Source of the DNA: JBHEPS01 sp046261635
GTDB taxonomy: Bacteria > Acidobacteriota > Thermoanaerobaculia > Gp7-AA8
Length of the DNA stretch: 17,351 nucleotides
Assembly: GCA_046261635.1 (NCBI GenBank)
Contig: JBHEOL010000111.1
Coordinates: 1-17,351, forward strand
Direction of reading: 5' to 3'
A model generated the notes under the pieces. The model saw only the letters and a list, made by a program, of their open reading frames with translations. It did no database searches and was not told where the DNA came from. Below are positions 1 through 7,018 of the stretch, piece by piece; positions within the stretch are counted from its first letter, which is position 1, and every line of letters begins with the position of its first letter. A program made the translations under genes and the position numbers.

Positions 1-675
1 GGCGAGCTCCCCGGCGGCTCCGATCATTCTCGTGCGGAACTCCGCGAGCTGGACCTCGGCGCCGAGCAGGTCCGATTCCACGATGAGGCCTGTCTCGAAC
101 CGGTCGCGGATGGCGCTGACGTCCGATTCTGCGGCGGCCACCTGCTGGGCGGCAGCCGCGTGCTCGGCCTCGGCCAGTGCGGCCGCGTCGTAGAGACGCA
201 GCAGCTCGAAGGCGCGCATCTCCCGGGTGGCTTCGAACCGCAGCGACTCCGCCTCGAGACCCAGCTTCGCCTGATCGATCCGGCTCCATCTGCGGAGCTG
301 GTCGAATACCGGCATCTGGATGCTGAGAGCCATGCGCCAGTTGTCGATTGCATCGGGATCGTTGAGAAAGCCGGGATCGAAGTGAGACGCGTTGAAACGT
401 CCCTGCTCGAGGAGAGTGCCGAAGACGAAGACCGGATTGTCGCTCTCGGTCCACGTCTCGCTGGCGCGGACCAGAGGGAGCCAGGCGCTGCGCGCCTGTC
501 CGAGCCGGGCCTCGGCGATCTCGCGCATCGCCATGGCCCGGCGGACCTCGGGCGACTGCTCGAGGCCCATCGAGAGTGTCTCATCGAGCGTCAGGCCGGC
601 GGGCGGCGCCTGGTCCGCCAGCAACGGCCAGACCGGAAGCGCGGCGAGAAGAACGAACGTCAGAAAGCGGATCAT
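1..675 (-). CDS. TolC-family outer membrane efflux protein (N-terminal part, runs off the left edge)
   Basis: An open frame with no stop runs leftward from an ATG at 675 to the window edge, giving 225 residues of a longer protein; TolC-type proteins are usually 400-480 aa. It starts with a signal peptide (MIRFLTFVLLAALPVWPLLA) and continues with a TolC-like segment (LTLDETLSMGLEQSPEVRRA), then 'NDPDAIDNWRMALSIQMPVFD' and a long amphipathic helix rich in Glu/Ala. These are hallmarks of the outer membrane factor family, which forms the trimeric exit duct of tripartite pumps. The start lies 10 nt after the stop of the DUF2892 gene, so both are probably one transcript under the divergent ArsR-type regulator. 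The rest of the pump (fusion protein, inner membrane transporter) would be expected to the left, outside the window. Family assignment is secure; the substrate is unknown. Confidence 0.85.
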   Translation of the reverse strand, partial: MIRFLTFVLLAALPVWPLLADQAPPAGLTLDETLSMGLEQSPEVRRAMAMREIAEARLGQARSAWLPLVRASETWTESDNPVFVFGTLLEQGRFNASHFDPGFLNDPDAIDNWRMALSIQMPVFDQLRRWSRIDQAKLGLEAESLRFEATREMRAFELLRLYDAAALAEAEHAAAAQQVAAAESDVSAIRDRFETGLIVESDLLGAEVQLAEFRTRMIGAAGELA

Positions 676-685
676 CGCAAAGGCC

Positions 686-904
686 TCAGTTGGTGTGGGG
701 GGCGACGGGGCTTTCCGCCGAGCGGACGCCGAGCTTCTTGAGGATCGTCATCATCGGGCACCAGTTGGTGAAGGCCGACTGGATCAGGTTGAGGGCGACG
801 AAGCCGGTGAAGAGAAACCAGCCGGGGTGAACGAACCAGCCGAGGAGAAGGGTGGCGAGAACGACGGAGCCCGCGATGAGGCGGAGGGAGCGTTCGACAT
901 TCAT
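686..904 (-). CDS. DUF2892 (YgaP-type) small inner membrane protein
   Basis: A 72-residue protein that begins MNVERSLRLIAGSVVLATLL, has two hydrophobic helices separated by a short HPGW turn, and ends with a 'NWCPMMTILKKLG' segment. The NVERxxR start and the CP motif near the C-terminus match the DUF2892 family, also found as the membrane tail of the YgaP rhodanese. The start at 904 is supported by an AGGAGG site seven bases upstream. It leads the operon with the downstream TolC-like gene and diverges from an ArsR-family regulator. In E. coli the DUF2892-bearing ygaP is likewise next to an ArsR regulator, ygaV. The cysteine of the CP motif may carry a thiol or metal role, but its function here is unknown. 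Confidence 0.82.
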   Translation of the reverse strand: MNVERSLRLIAGSVVLATLLLGWFVHPGWFLFTGFVALNLIQSAFTNWCPMMTILKKLGVRSAESPVAPHTN

Positions 905-977
905 GGAAGAGCCTCCTGTAGTGGATGGCGGTCAGGGCCGCCGATTTCGGGGGGGAGAACTGGCGCTGACATAACTC

Positions 978-995
978 TATTCCAACATAGGAATA
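978..995. promoter_or_regulatory. Probable ArsR-type operator (TATTCC-N6-GGAATA)
   Basis: A perfect 6-bp inverted repeat, TATTCCAACATAGGAATA, sits in the only AT-rich part of the 139-bp space between the divergent DUF2892 and ArsR-type genes. It also reads as ATTC-N8-GAAT, the core described for operators of BigR/SqrR-type ArsR regulators. Its central position suggests that one site controls both directions, giving autoregulation and control of the efflux operon. Binding is inferred. Confidence 0.6.
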
Positions 996-1043
996 CAGAG
1001 CAACCCCGGCGGGTTTTTCTCGGCATCGGACGGGGAAAGAGCT

Positions 1044-1436
1044 ATGAATTTATTCGTATGTACGGATGCTAGAATGAGCGGGATGTCTCCGAAGGGTTCG
1101 CCTCTGCCGGACAATCCCGAAGCGATGGAGCTCGTCGCTGCGCGTTTCAAAGTTCTCTCCGAGCCTCTGCGGCTCCGAATCCTCCAGGAGCTCGACGGCG
1201 GCGAAAAGAGCGTGAGCGAGCTGACCGAGGCCGTCGAGGCGAGCCAGCCGAACGTGAGCAAACACCTGAAGATCCTTCAGGATGCCGGTCTGGTCGGACG
1301 CCGCCAGAGCGGAAATACCGTCCACTGCTTCATCTCCGATCCGACGGTGTTCGAGCTCTGCCACGTGGTCTGCGGAAGCCTTCGAGACCGTCTCGAAAGC
1401 CAGGCTCGCGTCTTCTCGCCACGCCCGCGCCGATGA
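1044..1436 (+). CDS. ArsR/SmtB-family winged-helix repressor
   Basis: The 130-residue product has the classical ArsR layout. 'ARFKVLSEPLRLRILQEL' (residues 33-50) opens the fold, 'KSVSELTEAVEASQPNVSKHL' forms the helix-turn-helix, and 'LVGRRQSGNTVHCFI' forms the wing. Cysteines at 95, 106 and 110, with a CHVVC pattern in the last helix, are candidate metal or thiol sensing ligands. The first reactive cysteine of BigR/SqrR is missing: glutamine occupies that position in the helix after 'PLRLRIL'. The start at 1044 is preceded by a GGGGAAAGAG tract; ATGs at 1074 and 1083 are alternatives that keep the whole DNA-binding fold. It lies divergent from DUF2892-TolC and most likely represses them through the inverted repeat at 978-995. 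The inducer cannot be read from the sequence. Confidence 0.88.
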   Translation: MNLFVCTDARMSGMSPKGSPLPDNPEAMELVAARFKVLSEPLRLRILQELDGGEKSVSELTEAVEASQPNVSKHLKILQDAGLVGRRQSGNTVHCFISDPTVFELCHVVCGSLRDRLESQARVFSPRPRR

Positions 1437-1437
1437 T

Positions 1438-1989
1438 TCATCCCGCCGGCTGCGGGAAGCTCTCGAGATAGCGGGCGATCAGCAGAGCCTCGTCCGGTCC
1501 GACTCCCGCCGCCGGCATTCGCGGAAAGCCGGGATTGACGGCTTCCATGCCGAGCTCCGTGTAGATCGAGTCGGTGTCGAGGATCCACCGGACCAGAAAC
1601 GCCTCGTCATACTTGCAAACCCCCTCCAGAAGATCCGGACCCACCAGCGTCCCCGCTCCGATCGTGTGGCACTGGTGGCACCCCGCCGCGACGTAGAATC
1701 TCCGCCCTTCAGCCGGAATGGGCGCCCCCATTCCCTCCCACGGATCGTGTATGGCCGGCCGGGCCATCAGCTGAGCCTGAGCCACCCTGACCCCGGCGGC
1801 GGTCCCTTCTCCCCCTCGTAGATCGCTCAGAAGGAGAGCGCCGGAGGCGAGAAAGAGCGCTGCCCCGGCGACCAGCCCACTCCGCACCCAGACCGGCGAC
1901 TTCTCCCTTCCATCCGTCGTCGAGGCCATGACCATGAGAGTGAAAATCAGAAGCAGTGAGACGATGAGCAACCATGCGATTACAGTCAT
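1438..1989 (-). CDS. Membrane-anchored monohaem cytochrome c
   Basis: A protein of 183 residues with two transmembrane helices (about 2-22 and 35-55). A single c-type haem domain follows, with the haem motif CHQCH at 104-108 and a likely axial methionine in 'FPRMPA' (M158). The loop between the helices is rich in Arg/Lys, so by the positive-inside rule the haem domain faces the periplasm, where cytochromes c mature. The ATG at 1989 is chosen because GGGAG lies six bases upstream; the frame stays open to 2088, but the extra residues are polar and low-complexity. Its stop is one base from that of the convergent ArsR-type gene. It probably carries electrons to or from a membrane oxidoreductase, but no partner gene is beside it. 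Confidence 0.85.
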   Translation of the reverse strand: MTVIAWLLIVSLLLIFTLMVMASTTDGREKSPVWVRSGLVAGAALFLASGALLLSDLRGGEGTAAGVRVAQAQLMARPAIHDPWEGMGAPIPAEGRRFYVAAGCHQCHTIGAGTLVGPDLLEGVCKYDEAFLVRWILDTDSIYTELGMEAVNPGFPRMPAAGVGPDEALLIARYLESFPQPAG

Positions 1990-2111
1990 CGGCAACTCCC
2001 AGCCGGACCGGTGACTCCCCTTCAATTCCCCCTCCGCGTCCGGCCCCGGCTTTGTCTCATCCATCGATCCGGGCTTCGCGCGGGGCAAGGAGTTTCGTCA
2101 CTCCTTCGAGT

Positions 2112-2128
2112 GAGCGCGCTAAGCGCTC
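2112..2128. repeat. Short inverted repeat GAGCGC-N5-GCGCTC
   Basis: A perfect 6-bp inverted repeat with a GCTAA loop in the 222-bp space between the divergent cytochrome and TetR-type genes. No T-tract follows, so it is not an obvious terminator. It could be a leader hairpin or chance in GC-rich DNA. Confidence 0.3.
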
Positions 2129-2192
2129 GATGCAGTCCACTCGTCGTTTCCATCTCTGAGTCTTGCCCGCGACCCCGGCGGGGATTACCGTT

Positions 2193-2204
2193 AACCAATT
2201 GGTT
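2193..2204. promoter_or_regulatory. Probable TetR-family operator, palindrome AACCAATTGGTT
   Basis: A perfect 12-bp palindrome lies in a short AT-rich tract seven bases before the ATG of the TetR-family gene, where a ribosome binding site would normally be; no GGAGG-like site is seen. TetR-family repressors typically bind such palindromes at their own promoters. The placement suggests autoregulation of the whole seven-gene efflux operon and possibly a leaderless transcript. Binding is inferred. Confidence 0.6.
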
Positions 2205-2211
2205 TAAATGT

Positions 2212-2832
2212 ATGGTTAGCGATCCCCAGCTCCCCATCCTCCTGGCGGCCGCCGAGGTGTTCTCCGAGGCGGGGTTCGACGGGGCGCGCATCGACGAGAT
2301 CGCCCGGCGAGCCGGCGTGAACAAGGCCATGCTCTACTACCGCGTCGGGAACAAGGATGAGCTCTACGCCGCCGTGTTCGGGCGCGCTCTCGCCTTCGCC
2401 CGCACCAACCTGAGCCGGATCCTCACCGAGCCGGGCGATCCCGAGACGCGCCTCCGGAAGGTCTGCCGCGCGATCGCCTCCCTCGCGGTCGAGATGCCGT
2501 CGCTTCCGGCGATCATCCTCCGGGAGATCTCGTCCGGCGGAAAGAACATCCCGGATGCGCTCCTGACCGAGATGGCGGGGCTATTCGCCAGCATCGCGAA
2601 TCTGTATGCCGAGGGGGAGCGCGCAGGAAAGTTCCGGCGGGTGGATCCAGTCCTCGCGCACATGGTGACGCTCTCGGGGCTGATGCTCCTGGTCAGCTCC
2701 CGGGGATTCCGCGAGAGGCTCCGCGGGCTTGCGCGCGTCGGCGAGGAGCCTGCCACGGTCGAGGATCTAGCCAACCAGTTCGCCGAGCTCCTGCTCGAGG
2801 GAGTCAGAATCCACCCTGGAGAATCACGATGA
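2212..2832 (+). CDS. TetR/AcrR-family repressor of the efflux operon (CecR-like context)
   Basis: A 206-residue regulator. The N-terminal domain 'PILLAAAEVFSEAGFDGARIDEIARRAGVNKAMLYYRVGNKDELYAAVF' is a typical TetR helix-turn-helix, and the rest is an all-helical ligand-binding domain with no recognisable ligand signature. The ATG at 2212 places the HTH at the usual distance from the N-terminus; the frame is open further upstream, but that stretch looks non-coding and contains the palindrome. Its stop overlaps the start of the TolC-like gene (ATGA), so it is translated with the pump. This matches E. coli cecR (ybiH), first gene of the ybhGFSR operon. It probably senses a pump substrate and derepresses the operon. 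Confidence 0.88.
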   Translation: MVSDPQLPILLAAAEVFSEAGFDGARIDEIARRAGVNKAMLYYRVGNKDELYAAVFGRALAFARTNLSRILTEPGDPETRLRKVCRAIASLAVEMPSLPAIILREISSGGKNIPDALLTEMAGLFASIANLYAEGERAGKFRRVDPVLAHMVTLSGLMLLVSSRGFRERLRGLARVGEEPATVEDLANQFAELLLEGVRIHPGESR

Positions 2833-4139
2833 AACAAGTGTTGATCGCTCTGTTGATTTTCGCGTCATCCGCGGCCGCGCAGGAGTCGCGCGTGGTGACT
2901 CTCCGGGAGGCCGTGCGGGCAGCCCTCGGGAACGCTCCAGCGATCGAAGCCGTGGCCGCGGCTGCCGAAGTGGCGGCCGCCAGCGTAGGAGAAGCCGAGG
3001 CCGCGCTCGACCCTCAGGTGACGATTGCCGCCTCGGTTTTCCGCCATGACGAACCGATGATCGTCCAGCCGATCCACGGGTTCGAGCCGACAAGAATTCC
3101 TCCGTTCGACCGGACGCTGATCCAGAGCTCGGTGCAGGGAACGCTGCTGCTCTGGGACGGGGGAGCGGCGCGCGGGCGGATCGACCAGGCGAGGTCGATG
3201 CGGGATGCGGCCGGCGTCGCCGAGGACGAGGTCCGCGAACGGATTGTCCTCGCGACGGTGGCCTCGTACCTCGAGGTTCTGGCGGCGTCGCGGGAAGCCG
3301 ACGCGGAAGGTGAGCGGATCGCGGCGATCGAAGCGGAGCGGCGGCGGATCGAGCAGTTGCGAAGTGTCGGACGAGCGGCCGCGGTCGAGAGCTTCCGCGC
3401 GGAAGCAGCGCTGGAAGCGGCGAGGGCCCGCCGGATCGACGCCGAGACGCGGCTCTCGCTCGCCCGCTCCGCGCTGGGGCGGCTGACCGGGCTCGATGTC
3501 GCTGAAATCGCCGCGGCCGAGTTCGCGGGGGCGGTTCTCGAACGTGAGGCCTTGGTGGCCGAAGCCGCACTCGGGAGCGCGCGCGTGCGACGGCTGCAGG
3601 CAGCCGTTGAAGCGAAAGTCGCGGCCGTCCGTGCGGCCGAGGGATCGAGAAAGCCCCAGGTCGCCGCGGCGGGAAACCTTCTCGAGTACGGATCCGGAGA
3701 TGGCGACTTCACTCTCGAATGGAACGCCGGAGTCCATCTCCGCTTCAACGCAATCGACGGAGGAGCGGCGAAGAGCAGGATCGTGCGGGCACGTGCGGAA
3801 GTGCGGCAGGCCGAAGCGGATCTCGAAGCGGCAAAGCTCGACGTGCTCGAGCAACTCGACGAGGCCCTGGCGGCAGTCCGGAGATCGAGCGCGCTGGCGA
3901 CGAGTTACGGTGCAGCAATCCAGAGCATGACCGAGGTGGTGAGGGTCGAGCGGCTCCGCCTCGAGAACGGTGTCGGGGTGCAGGCCGAATATCTCCGGGC
4001 GGAGGCCGATCTCGCCGGCGCTCGCGCCGCATTCGCGGCGTCACGACGGAGTCTCGGAATCGCACAGACCGAACTGGCGCGCATCACGGGCAGGCTCGAT
4101 CCGCAATGGGTCGACACGAATTTCAGGAGTGTGGAATGA
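2829..4139 (+). CDS. TolC-family outer membrane factor of the ABC efflux pump
   Basis: 436 residues, a normal length for the family. A signal peptide (MKQVLIALLIFASSAAA) is followed by two similar outer-membrane-efflux repeats. Each repeat contains a beta-strand segment and long Ala/Glu/Arg-rich helices, for example 'TLREAVRAALGNAPAIEAVA' at the start of repeat one. The second half ends with 'GVGVQAEYLRAEADLAGARA', the usual equatorial region of TolC homologues. It would form the trimeric outer-membrane channel that docks on the downstream HlyD-type fusion protein. The gene overlaps the TetR-type gene by four bases and the next gene by four. The E. coli ybhGFSR operon lacks a dedicated outer membrane gene, so this locus is a self-contained envelope-spanning pump. 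Confidence 0.92.
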   Translation: MKQVLIALLIFASSAAAQESRVVTLREAVRAALGNAPAIEAVAAAAEVAAASVGEAEAALDPQVTIAASVFRHDEPMIVQPIHGFEPTRIPPFDRTLIQSSVQGTLLLWDGGAARGRIDQARSMRDAAGVAEDEVRERIVLATVASYLEVLAASREADAEGERIAAIEAERRRIEQLRSVGRAAAVESFRAEAALEAARARRIDAETRLSLARSALGRLTGLDVAEIAAAEFAGAVLEREALVAEAALGSARVRRLQAAVEAKVAAVRAAEGSRKPQVAAAGNLLEYGSGDGDFTLEWNAGVHLRFNAIDGGAAKSRIVRARAEVRQAEADLEAAKLDVLEQLDEALAAVRRSSALATSYGAAIQSMTEVVRVERLRLENGVGVQAEYLRAEADLAGARAAFAASRRSLGIAQTELARITGRLDPQWVDTNFRSVE

Positions 4140-5143
4140 GTCGTAAGCGAATCTTCGTGCTGGTCGTGGCAGTGGTCCTCGTTGTGGCAGCGGTCATCTG
4201 GTGGTTCGCGAGGAAGCCCTCGGACGACGGAAGGTTGCGGGCTTCCGGGACGGTCGAAGCGACCGAGGCGACGCTCGCGTTCGAAACGGGCGGCCGCATC
4301 GAGGGGATCGCCGTGCGGGAAGGGGAGCGGGTCGAGGCCGGGCAGATTCTCGCGCGGTTGGACTCGGCGGAGATCGCGGCACGCGCGGATCAGGCCGATG
4401 CCAGGCGGGCGTCGGCCGCCGCGCAGCTCGAGGAGCTTCGAAGGGGCTCCCGCCCGGAGGAAGTCGCGCAAGCGGTCGCCGCGGTCGCGGAGGCGCGCGA
4501 ACGTCTGGCGGACGCGCGCCGCGACAGGGAGAAGGCTGCGACACTCGAAGCGGGCGGTGCGATCAGCCCCGAAGCGCTCGAGAAGGCGAGATCGCACGAG
4601 GGAGTCGCTGCCGCGCGGGTGCGTCAGGCGGAAGAGCAGCTCGCGCTCGTGCGGCAGGGCCCGCGGGCGGAGCGCATCGCTGCCGCCGAAGCAGGGGTCG
4701 CCGAGGCCGATGCGGCGGTCGCCGCCGCCGAAGCGGCCACCGCGCGAACCGCCCTGTCAGCGCCTCACTCGGGAGTGGTCACCACGCGTCATCGCGAGCC
4801 GAATGAAGTCGTGGCGCCGGGGCAACCGGTCCTGACCGTGATGAATCCCGCCGATCGATGGGTTCGCATCTTCGTTCCGGAGAACCGCATCGGCGCCATC
4901 AGCCTCGGCTCACCCGCGGAGATCCGATCCGACACGTTCCCCGAGCGGAGGTACCAGGGCGAAGTCGTGTTCATCTCGCCGGAGGCGGAGTTCACGCCGA
5001 AGTCCGTGCAGACGCCGGAGGAGCGCGTGCGGTTGGTGTACGCGGTGAAGGTCCGGATCGACGGCGACTCCGCGATGGAGCTCAAGCCCGGCATGCCGGC
5101 CGATGTGACGCTTGCCCCGACGGGGGACGCCACCCGAGGGTGA
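4136..5143 (+). CDS. HlyD/YbhG-type periplasmic membrane fusion protein
   Basis: 335 residues starting at the ATG that overlaps the upstream stop (ATGA). A single N-terminal membrane anchor (about 5-24) is followed by the first half of a biotinyl-lipoyl-like domain ('GRIEGIAVREGERVEAGQIL'). An Ala/Glu/Arg-rich coiled-coil hairpin of roughly 110 residues comes next, then the second lipoyl half ('ALSAPHSGVVTTRHREPNEV'). A beta-barrel ends in 'FTPKSVQTPEERVRLVYAVK', a segment typical of YbhG-like fusion proteins. It bridges the inner-membrane permeases and the TolC-like channel. The frame is open well upstream, but that part overlaps the TolC-like gene and is not protein-like for this family. 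Confidence 0.92.
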   Translation: MSRKRIFVLVVAVVLVVAAVIWWFARKPSDDGRLRASGTVEATEATLAFETGGRIEGIAVREGERVEAGQILARLDSAEIAARADQADARRASAAAQLEELRRGSRPEEVAQAVAAVAEARERLADARRDREKAATLEAGGAISPEALEKARSHEGVAAARVRQAEEQLALVRQGPRAERIAAAEAGVAEADAAVAAAEAATARTALSAPHSGVVTTRHREPNEVVAPGQPVLTVMNPADRWVRIFVPENRIGAISLGSPAEIRSDTFPERRYQGEVVFISPEAEFTPKSVQTPEERVRLVYAVKVRIDGDSAMELKPGMPADVTLAPTGDATRG

Positions 5144-5147
5144 CGCG

Positions 5148-6077
5148 ATGCACGCGATCGACGCAGGGAATCTCTCGCGGAGCTTTCGAGGCCAGGTCGC
5201 CGTCGAGGCGCTCGACTTCGAGGTCGCGGCTGGCGAGCTTTTCGGCATCGTCGGCCCCGACGGGGCCGGCAAGACGACGACCCTCCGGATGCTCGCGGGC
5301 GTGCTCCGGCCGACGTCGGGCGATGCGAGAATTCTCGGCACTTCGGTCCGCGACAATCCGGAAGAGATCAAGCGGCACATCGCCTACATGCCGCAGCGGT
5401 TCGGGTTGTACGCCGATCTGACGGTCAGCGAGAACATCGAGTTCTACGCGGATCTCTATCACGTGCCGCGCGTGGAACGGCCAGCCCGGCTCGAGCGGCT
5501 GTTCGAGTTTTCCGGCCTCGGCGCGTTCAGCGACCGCCTCGCCGGAAAGCTCTCGGGAGGGATGAAACAGAAGCTCGGTCTCTCCTGCGCCCTGATCCAC
5601 CAGCCGAAGGTGCTGCTTCTCGACGAGCCGACGTTCGGTGTCGATCCCATTTCGCGGCGCGAGCTGTGGGTGATCATTCACGAGATGGTCGCCGCCGGCG
5701 TGACGGCGGTGGTGAGCACTTCGTACCTCGACGAGGCCGAGCGGTTCGACCGGCTCGCGATGATCCACCGCGGACGATCCCTGGCGATCGCGACTCCCGC
5801 CGATCTTCGCGCGGGGTATCCGGGCGAGATCGCGGCGATTCGCGTGACGCGGACGCGCGAGGCGCGGGATCTCGTGAGCGGCCTCCCGTTCGTCGACCGC
5901 GCCCTCGTATTCGGCGAGCGGCTTCACGTCTCGATCCGGTCGTACGAGAGCGACAGCCGCGCGATCATCGAGACCCTGCGAGGCTCCGGGTTCGAGCCTG
6001 ACGAGCCGGAACGGATCGAGCCGGGAATGGAAGACGTGTTCATTCAGCGGATTCTGAAGGCGGAGGCGGCGGCGTAA
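5148..6077 (+). CDS. ABC transporter ATPase 1 (YbhF N-half-like, degenerate H-loop)
   Basis: 309 residues. Walker A is GPDGAGKT (36-43), the signature is LSGGM (135-139), Walker B is VLLLDE with the catalytic Glu at 160, and a D-loop-like GVDP follows. The switch histidine expected in 'STHY' is replaced by serine (S192 in 'VVSTSYLDEAE'). The C-terminal about 80 residues form the extension common to ABC-2 drug ATPases. The Asp in Walker A and the non-His H-loop resemble the first half of E. coli YbhF. The chosen ATG at 5148 is four bases after the fusion-protein stop and eight bases after GAGGG. It should pair with the next ATPase rather than act as a homodimer. Confidence 0.92.
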   Translation: MHAIDAGNLSRSFRGQVAVEALDFEVAAGELFGIVGPDGAGKTTTLRMLAGVLRPTSGDARILGTSVRDNPEEIKRHIAYMPQRFGLYADLTVSENIEFYADLYHVPRVERPARLERLFEFSGLGAFSDRLAGKLSGGMKQKLGLSCALIHQPKVLLLDEPTFGVDPISRRELWVIIHEMVAAGVTAVVSTSYLDEAERFDRLAMIHRGRSLAIATPADLRAGYPGEIAAIRVTRTREARDLVSGLPFVDRALVFGERLHVSIRSYESDSRAIIETLRGSGFEPDEPERIEPGMEDVFIQRILKAEAAA

Positions 6078-7018
6078 TGGAGGCCGAAGCGATCAGGGTC
6101 GAGGCCCTCGGAAAGCGTTTCGGCGACTTCACTGCCGTCGAGGACGTGAGCTTCTCGGTCCGGCCCGGCGAGGTGTTCGGATTCCTGGGGCCGAACGGAG
6201 CGGGGAAGACGACGACGATCAAGATCCTGACGGGTCTTCTCGCCCCCAGCTCGGGCCAGGCGAGGGTCGCCGGCTTCGACGTCGCCTCCGCGGCGGAACG
6301 AATCAGGGCGCGCATCGGCTACATGTCGCAGCTCTTCTCGCTCTATCCCGATCTCACGGTCGAAGAGAACATCTCGTTTTTCGGAGGGCTCTATGGAGTC
6401 GCCGGCGAGAGGCGGGCGGCGAGGCGCGACTGGGTGCTGGAGATGGCGCGGCTCGGAGACCGGCGAAAGCAGCTCGTGAGGGATCTCTCTCTCGGGTGGA
6501 AGCAGCGGCTGGCCCTCGGATGCGCCGTGCTGCACGAGCCCTCGATCCTGTTTCTCGACGAGCCGACCTCGGGTGTCGACCCGCTCTCCAGGCGCAGCTT
6601 CTGGGAGCTGATCGCGGAGCTCGCCGCGGCGGGAACGACGATCCTCGTCACGACGCACTACATGGAAGAGGCGGAGTACTGCGACCGGCTGGCGCTGATG
6701 AACCGGGGGCGGCTGATCGCGCTCGACTCGCCCGGAGGGGTGCGAAAGATGCTGGACTCGCCGCTTCTCGAGGTGGATACCTCCAGTTCGATCGCCGCGA
6801 TGGCCGTGATCGAAGGAGCGGAGGGAGTCGTCAGGGCCTCATTGTTCGGCAGGGCGATCCACGCCGTCGTCGACTCGGCCGAGGAGGGAGAGCGGGCGAT
6901 CCGCGCAGCCCTCCGCTCCGCCAGAATCGATCTCGTCTCGATCCGCCCGATCGATCCGTCGCTCGAGGACGTGTTCGTCTCGCTCGTCGAGGCGAGCGGA
7001 GGGGTGGCGCATGACTGA
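6077..7018 (+). CDS. ABC transporter ATPase 2 (YbhF C-half-like, variant signature)
   Basis: 313 residues. Walker A is GPNGAGKT (39-45 region), Walker B is ILFLDE (Glu 162), and the H-loop histidine is present (H194 in 'TTHYMEEAE'). The signature, however, is LSLGW (137-141) instead of LSGGQ. This is the mirror image of the defect in the preceding ATPase. The start codon overlaps the previous stop (TAATG). Sequence style matches the second half of E. coli YbhF, 'LGWKQRLALGCAVLHEP' being typical. The product would form the motor of the pump with ATPase 1 and energise the two downstream permeases. Confidence 0.92.
   Translation: MEAEAIRVEALGKRFGDFTAVEDVSFSVRPGEVFGFLGPNGAGKTTTIKILTGLLAPSSGQARVAGFDVASAAERIRARIGYMSQLFSLYPDLTVEENISFFGGLYGVAGERRAARRDWVLEMARLGDRRKQLVRDLSLGWKQRLALGCAVLHEPSILFLDEPTSGVDPLSRRSFWELIAELAAAGTTILVTTHYMEEAEYCDRLALMNRGRLIALDSPGGVRKMLDSPLLEVDTSSSIAAMAVIEGAEGVVRASLFGRAIHAVVDSAEEGERAIRAALRSARIDLVSIRPIDPSLEDVFVSLVEASGGVAHD

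Noticed and set aside
24..584. Minus-strand frame of 186 codons inside the TolC-like gene region
   Set aside because: It is Arg/Ser-rich shadow sequence; the overlapping frame from 675 to the edge encodes a signal peptide and clear TolC features.
2824..3854. Long minus-strand frames opposite the TolC-like gene
   Set aside because: Their low-complexity Arg/Pro/Ser composition and lack of start signals mark them as shadows of the GC-rich gene on the plus strand.
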